A stretch of 64,000 nucleotides of DNA from Turicimonas muris. Lineage in GTDB: Bacteria > Pseudomonadota > Gammaproteobacteria > Burkholderiales > Burkholderiaceae_F. The stretch covers positions 186,001-250,000 of the forward strand of contig NZ_NHMP01000004.1 in the NCBI RefSeq assembly GCF_002221595.1. The letters run 5' to 3'. A program made the translations under genes and the position numbers. A model generated the notes under the pieces. The model ran no database searches and was not told the origin of the DNA. It saw only the letters and a list, made by a program, of their open reading frames with translations. Below, piece by piece: positions 1 to 8,560 of this stretch (the stretch's first letter is position 1; the number at the start of each line of letters is the position of its first letter).

Positions 1-109
1 TACTTTCGAGGCCGGTTTTGTTTCCATCACTCATGACGATTCTGTCTTGAACAAGACTTTTGAAGCTGCACGAAAGGCTTTTAAAGAAGTAAGAAAGGTT
101 CACGGATGA
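1..109 (+). CDS. hemL: Glutamate-1-semialdehyde 2,1-aminomutase, C-terminal end (partial)
   Basis: Only the last 35 codons are in the window, read in the frame that begins at base 2 and ends at TGA 107-109. The tail carries [12 protein letters not shown] followed by a helix ending KAFKEVRK, which matches the conserved C-terminus of HemL (FEAGF-x-S-x-x-H), the PLP enzyme that makes 5-aminolevulinate in the C5 heme pathway. Its stop codon overlaps the dsbD start in an ATGA arrangement, so the two are probably co-transcribed. The identification rests on a short tail. Confidence 0.7.
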   Translation, partial: TFEAGFVSITHDDSVLNKTFEAARKAFKEVRKVHG

Positions 110-2196
110 TGGAAAGTTCTCTGCTTTTTCGCATATTCTTTATTTTTATTTTTCTTTTTGGCATTCAGATTCAGGCCGCTCCTTGGGCGCCAAAAACCAA
201 AAGTAATTTCGTAAAAGCAGAGCTTATCTCTTCTATGGCCGAAGCCACGCCCGGCTCGACCATCGAAGTCGGCCTGAAACTAACTCACGATCCTCATTGG
301 CATACTTATTGGAGAGCCACCGGCGACAGCGGGCTTCCCACCGAGATCCAATGGACGCTCCCAGATGGGTGGAAAGCCGGCGACATTCAGTGGCCCATTC
401 CCAAAGTATTTAAACTCGGGACGCTTATCAATTATGGTTATGATGGCGAAATCCTTCTTCCCGTAAAGATCACTATCCCCGCCAACCAACCTCTTGATTC
501 CTCAGCTTCATTGAAAGCGGAGGTTTCTTGGCTCATGTGTGCGGAACAATGCGTTCCAGGCAGAGCCTCTCTTTCTTTAGATATTAAAGTCGGGCCAAAG
601 CCTGTTTCCTCTGCCGCCTATGGCATCTTCCAAGAAACACTTAGGAATGTTCCTTCCGATAGCATCCCCGTTACGGCAAAAATTGACCATACAAAGAAAC
701 TTATCGAGTTGTCTTTTCCTGATAGGGGAGCATTAGAAAACGTCTACATCTTTGCCCAAACTGCAGATTCCATCTCTTATGGAGCACCGCAAGAGGTTGT
801 ACCAACGGCCAATGGTTTTTCCGTTTTCCTTCATGCTACCGAATTCATTAATACAGGCGACACCTTCGAGGGATTAATTTTGGTCAACGACGGTAAGGAA
901 TCCCAAGGTGGCTGGGCTAAAAATTTCAGTGTACCGTTAAAAGAAGCCTCCTTGACGATTCCGGTTAAGTCAGAACAGCTTAATTTGTCTCAAAGCTCAT
1001 TACTGGTTTCTGCCTTCTTTGCCTTCCTCGGGGGCTTAATTCTGAATTTAATGCCTTGTGTCTTCCCGGTTCTTTCTTTGAAGATAATCGGCATTGTAGA
1101 AAACCGAGGTACGAAGAACTTGTTACCCCACGGTTTCGGATTCTTAACGGGCATTTTGCTCACAATGCTTGCCCTGTCCAGCCTGCTTATTGCGGTTAAG
1201 TCCACCGGTGCAATGATCGGCTGGGGCTTCCAGCTTCAGTCTCCTTTCTTTGTCTGCGCATTAGCCGCCTTATTTATTGCTCTCTCGGCCAACCTTCTAG
1301 GATTTTTTGAATTTAGCTTTACTCCAGGAGTTCTCGAAGTTGGTGCAGCGAAAAAACGTTCCCCTTTTCTAGAGAGCTTCCTCACCGGGGTTCTTGCGGT
1401 TTTTGTTGCCTCCCCTTGCACTGCTCCTTTCATGGGAGCTGCATTAGGCTATGCGTTAAGCGCCTCTTATATTGAAACTTTATTCATCTTCTTAGCCTTA
1501 GGTTTAGGCATGGCTCTTCCCTGGTCCTTACTCACCGTTTTCCCGTGCCTTACACGTTGGCTTCCTAAGCCCGGGCAATGGATGAACACACTCAAAAAGT
1601 GGATGGCTTTGCCTATGGGCTTGACAGCCCTCTGGCTTCTTTGGGTTTTATCTCAACAAATCAGCATTCTTGCGTTTTCCTGCATTTTTGCCGGCTTTCT
1701 CTTGTGCTGTGCTGCACTTTATTTTTACGGAAAGTTTCAATTTGGCAAGCTTTCGGCTAAATCAGTTGCCGCTGTTCTTGCTGCCGCAACATTATTTTTA
1801 GTAGGAGGAGGCTTAACGCTCTCAGCCATCTCTCCAGTTCCAGAAACTCACCAAAGAACTGACAGTTGGTCCCCGCAAAAGGTAGACGATGCCCTCAAAC
1901 AAGGGAAACGAGTATTTGTGGACTTCACGGCATCTTGGTGCTTGACATGTCAGGCAAACAAATTAGCCGTTCTGCGCACCTCCGAAGTCCAAAAAGCTTT
2001 CAAAGACAATGAGTTTGTCGTGCTTGAAGCAGATTGGACAAACTACGATGAAAGAATCACGAAAGTCCTAGAACATTTCGGCAGAAGCGGTGTCCCTCTC
2101 TATGTCATTTATGAACCGAACGGATCCACGGAAATTCTTCCGGAACTGCTGACACAAGAAATTGTTCTTAAGGCCATCAAAAAGAGCATGAACTAA
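106..2196 (+). CDS. dsbD: Thiol:disulfide interchange protein DsbD (protein-disulfide reductase)
   Basis: This protein carries electrons from cytoplasmic thioredoxin across the inner membrane to periplasmic thiol proteins. It has 696 aa with a hydrophobic signal segment (about 5-25), then a periplasmic N-terminal domain with a Cys pair (C145, C149 in CAEQC). A multi-pass membrane core follows with the two family Cys motifs, [10 protein letters not shown] (C318) and ASPCTAPF (C438). The C-terminal thioredoxin domain has the redox motif WCLTC (C612, C615). All three redox modules are present, so the protein should work. The N-terminal domain resembles the ScsB/DipZ type more than E. coli DsbD-alpha, judged by eye. 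The start is the first of two adjacent ATG codons, 4 bases into the end of hemL, with AAAGG just upstream. Confidence 0.92.
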   Translation: MMESSLLFRIFFIFIFLFGIQIQAAPWAPKTKSNFVKAELISSMAEATPGSTIEVGLKLTHDPHWHTYWRATGDSGLPTEIQWTLPDGWKAGDIQWPIPKVFKLGTLINYGYDGEILLPVKITIPANQPLDSSASLKAEVSWLMCAEQCVPGRASLSLDIKVGPKPVSSAAYGIFQETLRNVPSDSIPVTAKIDHTKKLIELSFPDRGALENVYIFAQTADSISYGAPQEVVPTANGFSVFLHATEFINTGDTFEGLILVNDGKESQGGWAKNFSVPLKEASLTIPVKSEQLNLSQSSLLVSAFFAFLGGLILNLMPCVFPVLSLKIIGIVENRGTKNLLPHGFGFLTGILLTMLALSSLLIAVKSTGAMIGWGFQLQSPFFVCALAALFIALSANLLGFFEFSFTPGVLEVGAAKKRSPFLESFLTGVLAVFVASPCTAPFMGAALGYALSASYIETLFIFLALGLGMALPWSLLTVFPCLTRWLPKPGQWMNTLKKWMALPMGLTALWLLWVLSQQISILAFSCIFAGFLLCCAALYFYGKFQFGKLSAKSVAAVLAAATLFLVGGGLTLSAISPVPETHQRTDSWSPQKVDDALKQGKRVFVDFTASWCLTCQANKLAVLRTSEVQKAFKDNEFVVLEADWTNYDERITKVLEHFGRSGVPLYVIYEPNGSTEILPELLTQEIVLKAIKKSMN

Positions 2197-2361
2197 TCGC
2201 CTTTTGATAAGTTCAACACGGAAAAGGATGAGAAGAGCCAGAGAAGTTTCTCCTTATTGTTTGTACTTATGAGGTGATAATAAGTTCATAGTTCAAAACT
2301 CTAAATTCGAGGAGGAAGCCTGTAACATTCCTTACAGTTAAAATAAAAAGAAGATTCAATC

Positions 2362-3696
2362 ATGGCTGTCGCATCCTCCTGGACATCTCGCTTAGGCTTC
2401 ATTCTCGCCAGCGCCGGTTCTGCCGTAGGCTTGGGAGCAATTTGGAAATTTCCGTACTTAGCCGGAAACAACGGCGGTTCCGTTTTCCTTTTATCGTACT
2501 TATTATTTACCTTTACCGTTGGTGTAGCCATGCTCATCAGCGAGTATGTTGTCGGAAGGGCCGGGCGTGCAGGTCCAATCGGCTCCCTCACTAAAGTAGC
2601 GGGAAAGGGATGGAAAATTTTCGGAGCGATTGGAGTTCTGACGGCCTTCTTGATTCTGTGCTTTTACTCGTGTGTCGGTGGCTGGTGCATTAAATATTTC
2701 ATTGACGCATTATTCGGAAACGGATTGGTATCCAATGCTGATGAACTCAATAAAAATTTCGGCAATTTCGTCAGCAACGGCGTAGTCGCCTATCTTTATC
2801 AGTTGGTATTCTTAGCTATTAACGCTTGGATAGTATCCAGAGGAGTACAGAAGGGAATTGAACGTTTGGCAAAAGTTTTAATGCCTGTTCTTTTCGTACT
2901 CATGTTAATTCTTATTGTCAGAGGATTAACTCTTCCGGGTGCGATACAAGGTCTGGAGTATCTGTTCAAACCTAATTTCTCAGCTTTCACAACTGAAGCC
3001 GTCTTTAATGCGATGGGCTTCACTTTTTTCTCTCTGTCGCTTGGGGCAGCTGTCATGGTTACCTATGCCGGCTATCTCTCGGAAAAAGTTAACCTGGTCT
3101 CTTCGACTGCTTGGATTGCATTTTTAGCCATCTTATCTGCAGTCCTGGGCGGCTTAATGGTCATGCCTGCAGTGTTCGCTTTCAATCTCAGCCCCACAGC
3201 GGGTCCCGGACTGACATTTGTCACGATGCCTGCCATCTTTTCCCAGATGCCTTTCGGTGCATTCTTTGCAGCCTTGTTTTATTTCTGCTTGGTAGTAGCT
3301 GCAATTACCAGCTCTATCTCAATGTTGGAAGCCGTAGTGGCCGCCGTTCTAACCTCCAGAGGAACTGACAACCGCTCAATTATTACTTGGATTATTACCG
3401 CTGCCGCTGCCCTCATCGGACTTTTCTGCACATTAAGTTTCGGATCTCTGGCTGACTTTAAGATCTTCGGCAAGAACGTTTTCGATCTCCTCGATTTCCT
3501 GACAAGCAACGTCGGCATGCCGATTTCTGAGATTGGCTTCAGTCTCGTTGCCGCTTGGATTGCTTGGGAAGTCACTGCTAAACAGCTTGCGAGTGTCAAA
3601 CCTGTAAACAAGACACTTCTCTGGGTTATCAGGATTGGCATCGGTGTTTTAGCGCCGCTGCTCATCATCACAGTAGTCCTCACCGGCATCTTCTGA
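2362..3696 (+). CDS. Sodium-dependent transporter, NSS/SNF family
   Basis: This 444-aa polytopic inner-membrane protein belongs to the neurotransmitter:sodium symporter family, which imports amino acids or related amines with Na+. The N-terminal signature is clear: SRLGFILASAGSAVGLG followed by the unwound TM1 region ending WKFPYLAGNNGG, the family sodium and substrate site. About 11 hydrophobic segments are visible, as usual for bacterial members (MhsT/YhdH-like). The substrate cannot be read from sequence; tryptophan, tyrosine or other hydrophobic amino acids are common. It is a stand-alone gene, preceded by a 165-bp gap and followed by a terminator-like hairpin. Confidence 0.88.
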   Translation: MAVASSWTSRLGFILASAGSAVGLGAIWKFPYLAGNNGGSVFLLSYLLFTFTVGVAMLISEYVVGRAGRAGPIGSLTKVAGKGWKIFGAIGVLTAFLILCFYSCVGGWCIKYFIDALFGNGLVSNADELNKNFGNFVSNGVVAYLYQLVFLAINAWIVSRGVQKGIERLAKVLMPVLFVLMLILIVRGLTLPGAIQGLEYLFKPNFSAFTTEAVFNAMGFTFFSLSLGAAVMVTYAGYLSEKVNLVSSTAWIAFLAILSAVLGGLMVMPAVFAFNLSPTAGPGLTFVTMPAIFSQMPFGAFFAALFYFCLVVAAITSSISMLEAVVAAVLTSRGTDNRSIITWIITAAAALIGLFCTLSFGSLADFKIFGKNVFDLLDFLTSNVGMPISEIGFSLVAAWIAWEVTAKQLASVKPVNKTLLWVIRIGIGVLAPLLIITVVLTGIF

Positions 3697-3708
3697 TATC
3701 TTTCCATC

Positions 3709-3757
3709 AAGTTCCTTCTTGCGTTCTTCATCGATAACCGCTGAAGGAACTTTTTAT
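3709..3757 (+). terminator. Probable Rho-independent terminator after the NSS transporter
   Basis: A perfect 10-bp stem (AAGTTCCTTC 3709-3718 with GAAGGAACTT 3743-3752) is followed by a run of T. The 24-base loop is longer than usual, so termination efficiency is uncertain. Confidence 0.55.
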
Positions 3758-3767
3758 TATTCAAAAT

Positions 3768-3802
3768 CAAATTATTTAAATAATCTAGTTTTAAATAATT
3801 TG
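3768..3802. repeat. Perfect 13-bp inverted repeat, AT-only arms
   Basis: CAAATTATTTAAA (3768-3780) and its exact reverse complement TTTAAATAATTTG (3790-3802) are separated by 9 bases. A third related half-site, AAATTATTTA, follows at about 3808-3817. The stretch lies just upstream of a decayed coding remnant. It could be an operator, a cruciform-prone site or debris of an older element; no T-run is placed to make it a terminator. Confidence 0.6.
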
Positions 3803-3819
3803 AAACTAAATTATTTAGC

Positions 3820-3967
3820 TGTCAAAAGGTTTAACCTGTCTTCCATAAGCTTGACTCAATCGGCTACACGCTCCTTAATCGAAAAAGGAATCTTGAGAAA
3901 AACGGATAGAGGTTTATCGATTTATGACTTCCTTTTTAATGCCTGGATCAAAAAACACTACGTTTAA
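3820..3967 (+). pseudogene. C-terminal remnant of an ATPase-like protein (tentative)
   Basis: The frame ending at TAA 3965-3967 encodes a tail in which SATRSLIEKGILRK is followed by a segment ending YDFLFNAWIKK. This resembles, from memory of the family, the winged-helix C-terminus of the COG1672-type AAA ATPases common in gut bacteria (an SxVxxAxxxLxEKxLI pattern, then a YDxFFxxWL motif). No ATPase core lies upstream: the frame soon runs into the AT-rich inverted repeat. I therefore read it as debris of a deleted gene. The last 28 codons are repeated in the right-hand copy of the 296-bp duplication. Confidence 0.4.
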
Positions 3968-4177
3968 ACAAAACCAACTTACGGCCTCTTAATTGCGATT
4001 CATGCGAGTTGTCTGCAGGCTGTCTGTATGTTTTCCAGAGTGCACGATGCCGCTACGTCGTAAAAAATGTCGGAAATAGTAAAATCTAGCCAACCCAAGG
4101 AGTTTTTATGAAAGCCCAAACCTTATACGACAAAATAATTGAGCTTCACACTATTGAGAACTTAACAGCCGACGGCA
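3882..4177. repeat. Left copy of a 296-bp direct repeat flanking the IS (long target-site duplication)
   Basis: Bases 3882-4177 recur without a visible difference at 6271-6566, a constant offset of 2389. The copies contain the end of the ATPase-like remnant, the intergenic region, the leuC ribosome site and the first 23 codons of leuC. Identity stops exactly at the IS ends: 4178 differs from 6567. Base 3881 also matches 6270, but pairing of the terminal inverted repeats assigns 6270 to the IS. Confidence 0.95.
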
Positions 4178-4191
4178 CCCGTCTTTTATGC
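4178..4191 (+). repeat. Left terminal inverted repeat of the IS
   Basis: CCCGTCTTTTATGC pairs with the right end with mismatches at positions 3, 10 and 13. The match begins at the first IS base. Confidence 0.75.
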
Positions 4192-4200
4192 CTACGAATT

Positions 4201-4221
4201 AAAAAAGGGCCTGTGAGGCCC
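4201..4221 (-). terminator. Rho-independent terminator of the transposase gene
   Basis: On the minus strand GGGCC-TCACA-GGCCC is followed by six T (bases 4206-4201), 25 bases beyond the transposase stop codon. This should stop transposase transcripts before they read into the host DNA to the left. Confidence 0.85.
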
Positions 4222-4245
4222 CGTCAGCTCTAGTTTCTCTTTTTC

Positions 4246-6156
4246 TTAATTTTCTAAACTTATTGTAGTAGAAGAGAATAAATCTTTGACAGAAGTGTAG
4301 AGTCGCATTTTCTTCCTCAAAGCGCTTGGGTCTTCGTAAGTATTTGGAGGCGTCAAGCCAACTAGATTCATAATGTTTCGTACTGTAGAGTCAAAGCCAG
4401 CGGTGCCGTAAAACTCAATCCCGGAGGTTGGATTAATCAATGATATCGTGGCTCGGTTCAGTCCTCTGATAATTCCATCGGTCGTGGCCGGAGTATTATT
4501 TGCCCGAAGTTTATATTCCAAATAACGATGGACGCATAAAGCTAAAAAGCAGATTAGGAAGTGTCCGCGCACATGATCCGGCAGCCGTAAATATACTGGT
4601 CTTGCCTCAAAAGTACTTTTTAAATGGCGGAAACTATCTTCAATTCTCCATAAGTTTTTATAGATTCTTACCACTTCTGAAGCAGGTGAACTCAATGATG
4701 TTTCGATAACATGAATTCCATCAAATTGCTCCTGTGCTGCAATTAGTGATTCATTTATTCTTGCAGTCTCCAAATCCATATCTAAGAGAATAAAACTTCT
4801 TCCTCCTCTTTTGAATGAGGTCTTGATCTTAGAAGGTTTTCCAACTAGCTCCTGAGCTTTCTTGATTAACCTTTCTCGGTCTTTTCTGTCTTTTCTGGCT
4901 CTGGCCTCGGTCCAGGTAACGATGAGTCTGCGTTTTAATTGGCTTTTTACGTATTTCCCAGATTTCGTTTTTGTATGGTTTAAGTTTTTCTCAAGTTGCT
5001 TTTCTTTCTCTTTGTCACCGTCTTCAAAGACGTATTCCGGCGACTCGTAGCTGATAGGACCGTTCAATTGAATTTCTTTGTACCAGCCGAAGTCTAAGAT
5101 TTCCCCGTCTTCGGAGACTTTCTGTATTGGAACTCTGCCTTCCTCAGAGAGAACTTCTCTTTGTATATCGCTGCTTGCGCCTCTTATCTTGGAGGCTAGA
5201 ACGTAGTTATCTCCGAGTTTTATCAGAGCGTCGATATTAGCTTGGCTGTTCAGACCTCTATCGGCAACTACCGTGAAGCTTTTAACATTAAATTTCTTCT
5301 TTAGTTCACTAACAAAGGGCACCATAGTAGCCCCCTCAGCCTGATTGCCTCTGTAGAGACCATAGTCGAGGGGCAAGCCTTGTTTGTCCGTAGCTAATCC
5401 CATAACTACTTGGACTTCATTAAATTTCTTGTCCTTGGAATAGCCAAAATCTCTTAGCGCATCTTGATCGGTACTCTCAAAGGCATATGTAGTTATGTCA
5501 TAAAGACAAATCGAAGTATCCCTGTCGGGAACCAGCTTGCTGATTTGACGATTCCAGTATCGGATGATGTCGCTTTTATTCGCACAGAGTACATCCAGAG
5601 CTTTGTAGATTTGATTTAGATTATCAAACTCCATGCCAAGATAACGCTCGGGTCCTTCGATTGAGGAACGTCTCTTGGAGGACGGGGCAAGAATTCTGAG
5701 CAAAATTAGTTCCTTGGCAATTTCTGCTAAGTCATACTTGAAAGAGCCTTTCGTTGCAATGTAATCGAACTTAGCATCCAATTTAAGTTCATCATAGAGG
5801 CGGCGCAAGATAAGATAGCCGGCACTACGAGTACAAAAAACGGCACTAGGATCCAAAGTTTGTCGTTGAAGAAGCTCGGATAAATCTTTAGAAAGTAACT
5901 CAAGAGAAGTGGGAGTGGAAAGCAGTTTCCTACCCTCACAGTTGAGGTTCATCCGGTCAACCTCTTCTTGGATCTTTTGTAGTGCCGCAGGGTCTTTAGC
6001 TAAGAGGTCTTTTTTCTTTCCAAAGCGTTTAATGATTTCTCGAACGGGATGTTTGACACCTGGCTTTCGAATAGAACACTCGATATAAACACTAGAACTG
6101 TCTTTGTTAGAACTAAACCCCAACCTATAACGCATAGGACCCCCAAGATTTATCAT
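4246..6156 (-). CDS. IS1634-family transposase
   Basis: This 636-aa DDE transposase has an RNase H-like fold typical of the IS4 superfamily. Candidate catalytic acids are D220 in ICLYDITTYAF, D299 in VVADRGLNSQ and E506 in LWRIEDSFRHLKS, the last inside the Y-R-E-K-like signature. A long insertion between the second Asp and the Glu (about 340-460, charged, beta-rich) is usual for this family. The frame is uninterrupted, so the enzyme is probably active. Translation may start at the ATG at 6156 or at the eighth codon (6135), which has a GGGGG stretch just upstream. The gene lies antisense to the surrounding host genes. Confidence 0.93.
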   Translation of the reverse strand: MINLGGPMRYRLGFSSNKDSSSVYIECSIRKPGVKHPVREIIKRFGKKKDLLAKDPAALQKIQEEVDRMNLNCEGRKLLSTPTSLELLSKDLSELLQRQTLDPSAVFCTRSAGYLILRRLYDELKLDAKFDYIATKGSFKYDLAEIAKELILLRILAPSSKRRSSIEGPERYLGMEFDNLNQIYKALDVLCANKSDIIRYWNRQISKLVPDRDTSICLYDITTYAFESTDQDALRDFGYSKDKKFNEVQVVMGLATDKQGLPLDYGLYRGNQAEGATMVPFVSELKKKFNVKSFTVVADRGLNSQANIDALIKLGDNYVLASKIRGASSDIQREVLSEEGRVPIQKVSEDGEILDFGWYKEIQLNGPISYESPEYVFEDGDKEKEKQLEKNLNHTKTKSGKYVKSQLKRRLIVTWTEARARKDRKDRERLIKKAQELVGKPSKIKTSFKRGGRSFILLDMDLETARINESLIAAQEQFDGIHVIETSLSSPASEVVRIYKNLWRIEDSFRHLKSTFEARPVYLRLPDHVRGHFLICFLALCVHRYLEYKLRANNTPATTDGIIRGLNRATISLINPTSGIEFYGTAGFDSTVRNIMNLVGLTPPNTYEDPSALRKKMRLYTSVKDLFSSTTISLEN

Positions 6157-6216
6157 TAAGCTAATTATACTACAGTTAATACATATTATTAGAAAATAAA
6201 TTTAGGCAAAAATAAA

Positions 6217-6232
6217 GAACCCATCGGGGTTC
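6217..6232 (-). terminator. Hairpin at the upstream end of the IS, possible read-through barrier
   Basis: GAACCC-ATCG-GGGTTC forms a perfect 6-bp stem with a 4-base loop; on the minus strand it is followed by a T-rich stretch. It lies between the right IS end and the transposase start, where it could block transcripts entering from outside. That role is inferred from position only. Confidence 0.5.
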
Positions 6233-6256
6233 AAAACGGATCAGACTAAATAAAAA

Positions 6257-6270
6257 GTATTAAAGACAGG
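6257..6270 (-). repeat. Right terminal inverted repeat of the IS
   Basis: Read on the minus strand this is CCTGTCTTTAATAC, the partner of the left end at 4178-4191. Confidence 0.75.
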
Positions 6271-6566
6271 AAAAAGGAATCTTGAGAAAAACGGATAGAG
6301 GTTTATCGATTTATGACTTCCTTTTTAATGCCTGGATCAAAAAACACTACGTTTAAACAAAACCAACTTACGGCCTCTTAATTGCGATTCATGCGAGTTG
6401 TCTGCAGGCTGTCTGTATGTTTTCCAGAGTGCACGATGCCGCTACGTCGTAAAAAATGTCGGAAATAGTAAAATCTAGCCAACCCAAGGAGTTTTTATGA
6501 AAGCCCAAACCTTATACGACAAAATAATTGAGCTTCACACTATTGAGAACTTAACAGCCGACGGCA
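6271..6566. repeat. Right copy of the 296-bp direct repeat
   Basis: It matches 3882-4177 base for base by eye. This copy supplies the upstream region, ribosome binding site (AAGGAG before 6497) and first 23 codons of the functional leuC, so the insertion did not destroy that gene. Confidence 0.95.
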
Positions 6567-7906
6567 GGGAGAGACTTGTATACATTGACAGGACGGTAGT
6601 CAATGAATATACCAGTCCGCAAGCCTTTTCTCTCTTACGAGAAAACAAACTTCAAGTTTGGCGTCCCTGCGCCACACTCGGCACGGTAGATCACGTTAAT
6701 TCAAGCGCTCCTGATCGAACCGAATTTCCTTCAGAAAAGAATTCATGTACCCAAGTTAAATATCTTCTGAAAAACGGCGCGGATTTTAATTTTGAAGTCC
6801 TCAATAACGGCAACCCAAAGCAAGGCATTGAACATGTCGTCATGGTGGAACGAGGAAAAGTTCTTCCAGGAATGCTTATCGGTGCAGGTGACAGCCATAC
6901 CGCCATGTACGGCGCTCTCGGAGCAGTTGCATATGGAATCGGGACTTCTGATATTTATCATTACCTCGCAACCTCCACACTTCGCTATAAAAAGCTTAAG
7001 AATATGAGGGTCTGCGTTACCGGTCAAAGAGGCGCAGGAGTTTCTGCTAAAGACATTATTCTTTTCATTGTCAAAAAACTCGGCGCGGGCGGATGTACAG
7101 GTCACTGCGTTGAATTCTGCGGTCCGGTCATCAGCGAATTAACGGCAGAAGAAAGACTAACTCTATGCAATATGGCGGTCGAATGCGCAGCTCGTTCTTC
7201 AGTCATCGCACCGGATAAAAAAGTATTCGAATATCTAAAAGGCAAAGAATGCAGTCCTACCGGCGAACTTTGGGACGAAGCTGTCAGCTTTTGGAGAACT
7301 TTAAAATCGGATTCCGACGCCGCTTTTGATAAAGAAGAAACTATTGACATCACAGGCCTCGAACCTTCTGTTACTTGGGGCACTAGTCCTGATCAGAATT
7401 GTTTTATTTCAGAGACTATTCCAAATCCGGAAGAAATCGAAGATCCTAAAGTTCGCGCAGACTTCAAGAGAGCCCTCTCGTACATGGGGCTGAAAGCCGG
7501 ACAAAAAGTTAAAGGCTTACCGATTACTCATGCTTTCATTGGTTCCTGCACAAATTCAAGAATTGAAGATCTTCGAGCTGCTGCCGCTGTACTAAAAGGC
7601 AAGAAGCGTGCCCCAGGCGTCTGGGCAATGGTGGTACCGGGAAGCACTCAAGTACGTGCTCAAGCTGAACGGGAAGGAATTGACAAAATTTTCAAAGCTG
7701 CCGGCTGGGAATGGAGAAACTCCGGCTGCTCTCTTTGTTTAGCAATGAACGGAGACATTCTCGACGCACAAGATCGCTGTATCTCGGCTACCAACCGCAA
7801 CTTCGAGGGACGACAGGGAGTTCAAACCAGGACTCACTTAGCCAGTCCTCAGATGGTCGCTCTCGCTAGTGTTAAAGGTTTTATTGCCGATATTCGGGAG
7901 GAGTAG
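6497..7906 (+). CDS. leuC: 3-isopropylmalate dehydratase large subunit (LeuC family)
   Basis: This 469-aa aconitase-superfamily subunit isomerises 2- to 3-isopropylmalate in leucine synthesis, together with LeuD. The three Cys ligands of the [4Fe-4S] cluster are present: C351 in GSCTNSRIEDLR, and C411 and C414 in SGCSLCLAMNGD. GDSHTAMYGALGA and NRNFEGRQG are the substrate and cluster loops. It is closest in style to E. coli LeuC but differs in loops (GDSHTAMYG instead of GDSHTATHG, GCTGHCVEFCG instead of GGTGHVVEFCG). No leuA or leuB lies nearby, so another 2-methylmalate/citraconate-type isomerase remains possible. The start and the upstream 226 bases come from the duplicated segment. leuD follows after 4 bases. 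Confidence 0.85.
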   Translation: MKAQTLYDKIIELHTIENLTADGRERLVYIDRTVVNEYTSPQAFSLLRENKLQVWRPCATLGTVDHVNSSAPDRTEFPSEKNSCTQVKYLLKNGADFNFEVLNNGNPKQGIEHVVMVERGKVLPGMLIGAGDSHTAMYGALGAVAYGIGTSDIYHYLATSTLRYKKLKNMRVCVTGQRGAGVSAKDIILFIVKKLGAGGCTGHCVEFCGPVISELTAEERLTLCNMAVECAARSSVIAPDKKVFEYLKGKECSPTGELWDEAVSFWRTLKSDSDAAFDKEETIDITGLEPSVTWGTSPDQNCFISETIPNPEEIEDPKVRADFKRALSYMGLKAGQKVKGLPITHAFIGSCTNSRIEDLRAAAAVLKGKKRAPGVWAMVVPGSTQVRAQAEREGIDKIFKAAGWEWRNSGCSLCLAMNGDILDAQDRCISATNRNFEGRQGVQTRTHLASPQMVALASVKGFIADIREE

Positions 7907-7910
7907 TTAT

Positions 7911-8519
7911 ATGTCTCAATTCACAAAACTGACAGCTGTCGCTGCACCGATGCCGGCATCCAACATTGATACTGACATCATCATGCCCAAAGCCTTCTTA
8001 AAAAGAATTGATAAAGAAGGCCTCCTCGACGGACTTTTCCATGACGTCCGCTTAAACAAAGACGGGAACGAAAGAAAAAATTTCGTTCTCAACAAAGAAG
8101 AATTTAGAAGTGCTGAGATTCTGGTAACGGGTCCTAATTTCGGATGCGGTTCTTCTCGTGAACATGCCGTCTGGGGCCTTCAAAAGAGGGGAATTAGGTG
8201 TCTCATTGGGTCTTCATTTGCCGGTATTTTCTTTGACAACTGCGCTAATAACGGTATCTTAGCTATCGTTATTGAACCAGACTGTGCTTCCTCTTTGATG
8301 CAAGAGCTGTCCACAAACGAATCAAAGAGTATTACCATAGACTTGGAGGCGCAGACTATAAAAACGCCTTCAGGAACCGTCATTGCTTTCGACATTGAAC
8401 CTTCAAGGAAAGAAAAGCTGCTTAAAGGCTTGGATCCTGTGGGTTTGACGCTGAAATCTAAAGACAAAATAAAAAAATTTGAAGAAAAATACTTTAAGCA
8501 ATTCCCTTGGCTTGCTTGA
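7911..8519 (+). CDS. leuD: 3-isopropylmalate dehydratase small subunit (LeuD family)
   Basis: This 202-aa swivelling domain of isopropylmalate isomerase is the obligate partner of LeuC. Visible motifs are PASNIDTDIIMPKAFLK near the N-terminus and GPNFGCGSSREHAVWGL, the conserved substrate-binding loop. The ATG at 7911 is preferred over an upstream in-frame start because GGGAGGAG sits just before it, overlapping the leuC stop, and the family begins at this point. It is translationally coupled to leuC. Confidence 0.88.
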   Translation: MSQFTKLTAVAAPMPASNIDTDIIMPKAFLKRIDKEGLLDGLFHDVRLNKDGNERKNFVLNKEEFRSAEILVTGPNFGCGSSREHAVWGLQKRGIRCLIGSSFAGIFFDNCANNGILAIVIEPDCASSLMQELSTNESKSITIDLEAQTIKTPSGTVIAFDIEPSRKEKLLKGLDPVGLTLKSKDKIKKFEEKYFKQFPWLA

Positions 8520-8560
8520 TAAAGAATAACTCTCTCGCATCATTTAGTGTTGAGGTTTGA

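Larger units (their letters stand above)
4108..4233 (+). pseudogene. Truncated 5' copy of leuC reading into the IS
   Basis: The left duplication contains the leuC ATG (4108) and 23 leuC codons, then enters the IS at 4178 and stops at TAG 4231-4233, for a potential 41-residue product. It keeps the leuC ribosome site and upstream region, so it is probably still transcribed and translated. Transcription would run into the transposase gene from the opposite side. It should have no enzymatic role; the intact leuC is at 6497. Confidence 0.8.
4178..6270 (-). mobile_element. IS1634-family (IS4 superfamily) insertion sequence, 2093 bp
   Basis: The element is bounded by imperfect terminal inverted repeats. 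The left end reads CCCGTCTTTTATGC; the reverse complement of the right end reads CCTGTCTTTAATAC. It holds one long transposase gene on the minus strand, a terminator just behind that gene (4201-4221) and a hairpin near the promoter end (6217-6232). It is flanked by an identical 296-bp direct repeat. Long, variable duplications are a known property of IS1549 and IS1634, which supports the family assignment made from the transposase. Confidence 0.93.

Noticed and set aside
3881-3881. Counting base 3881/6270 in the direct repeat, giving 297 bp
   Set aside because: Base 6270 pairs with 4178 in the terminal inverted repeats, so the match with 3881 is taken as coincidence and the duplication as 296 bp.
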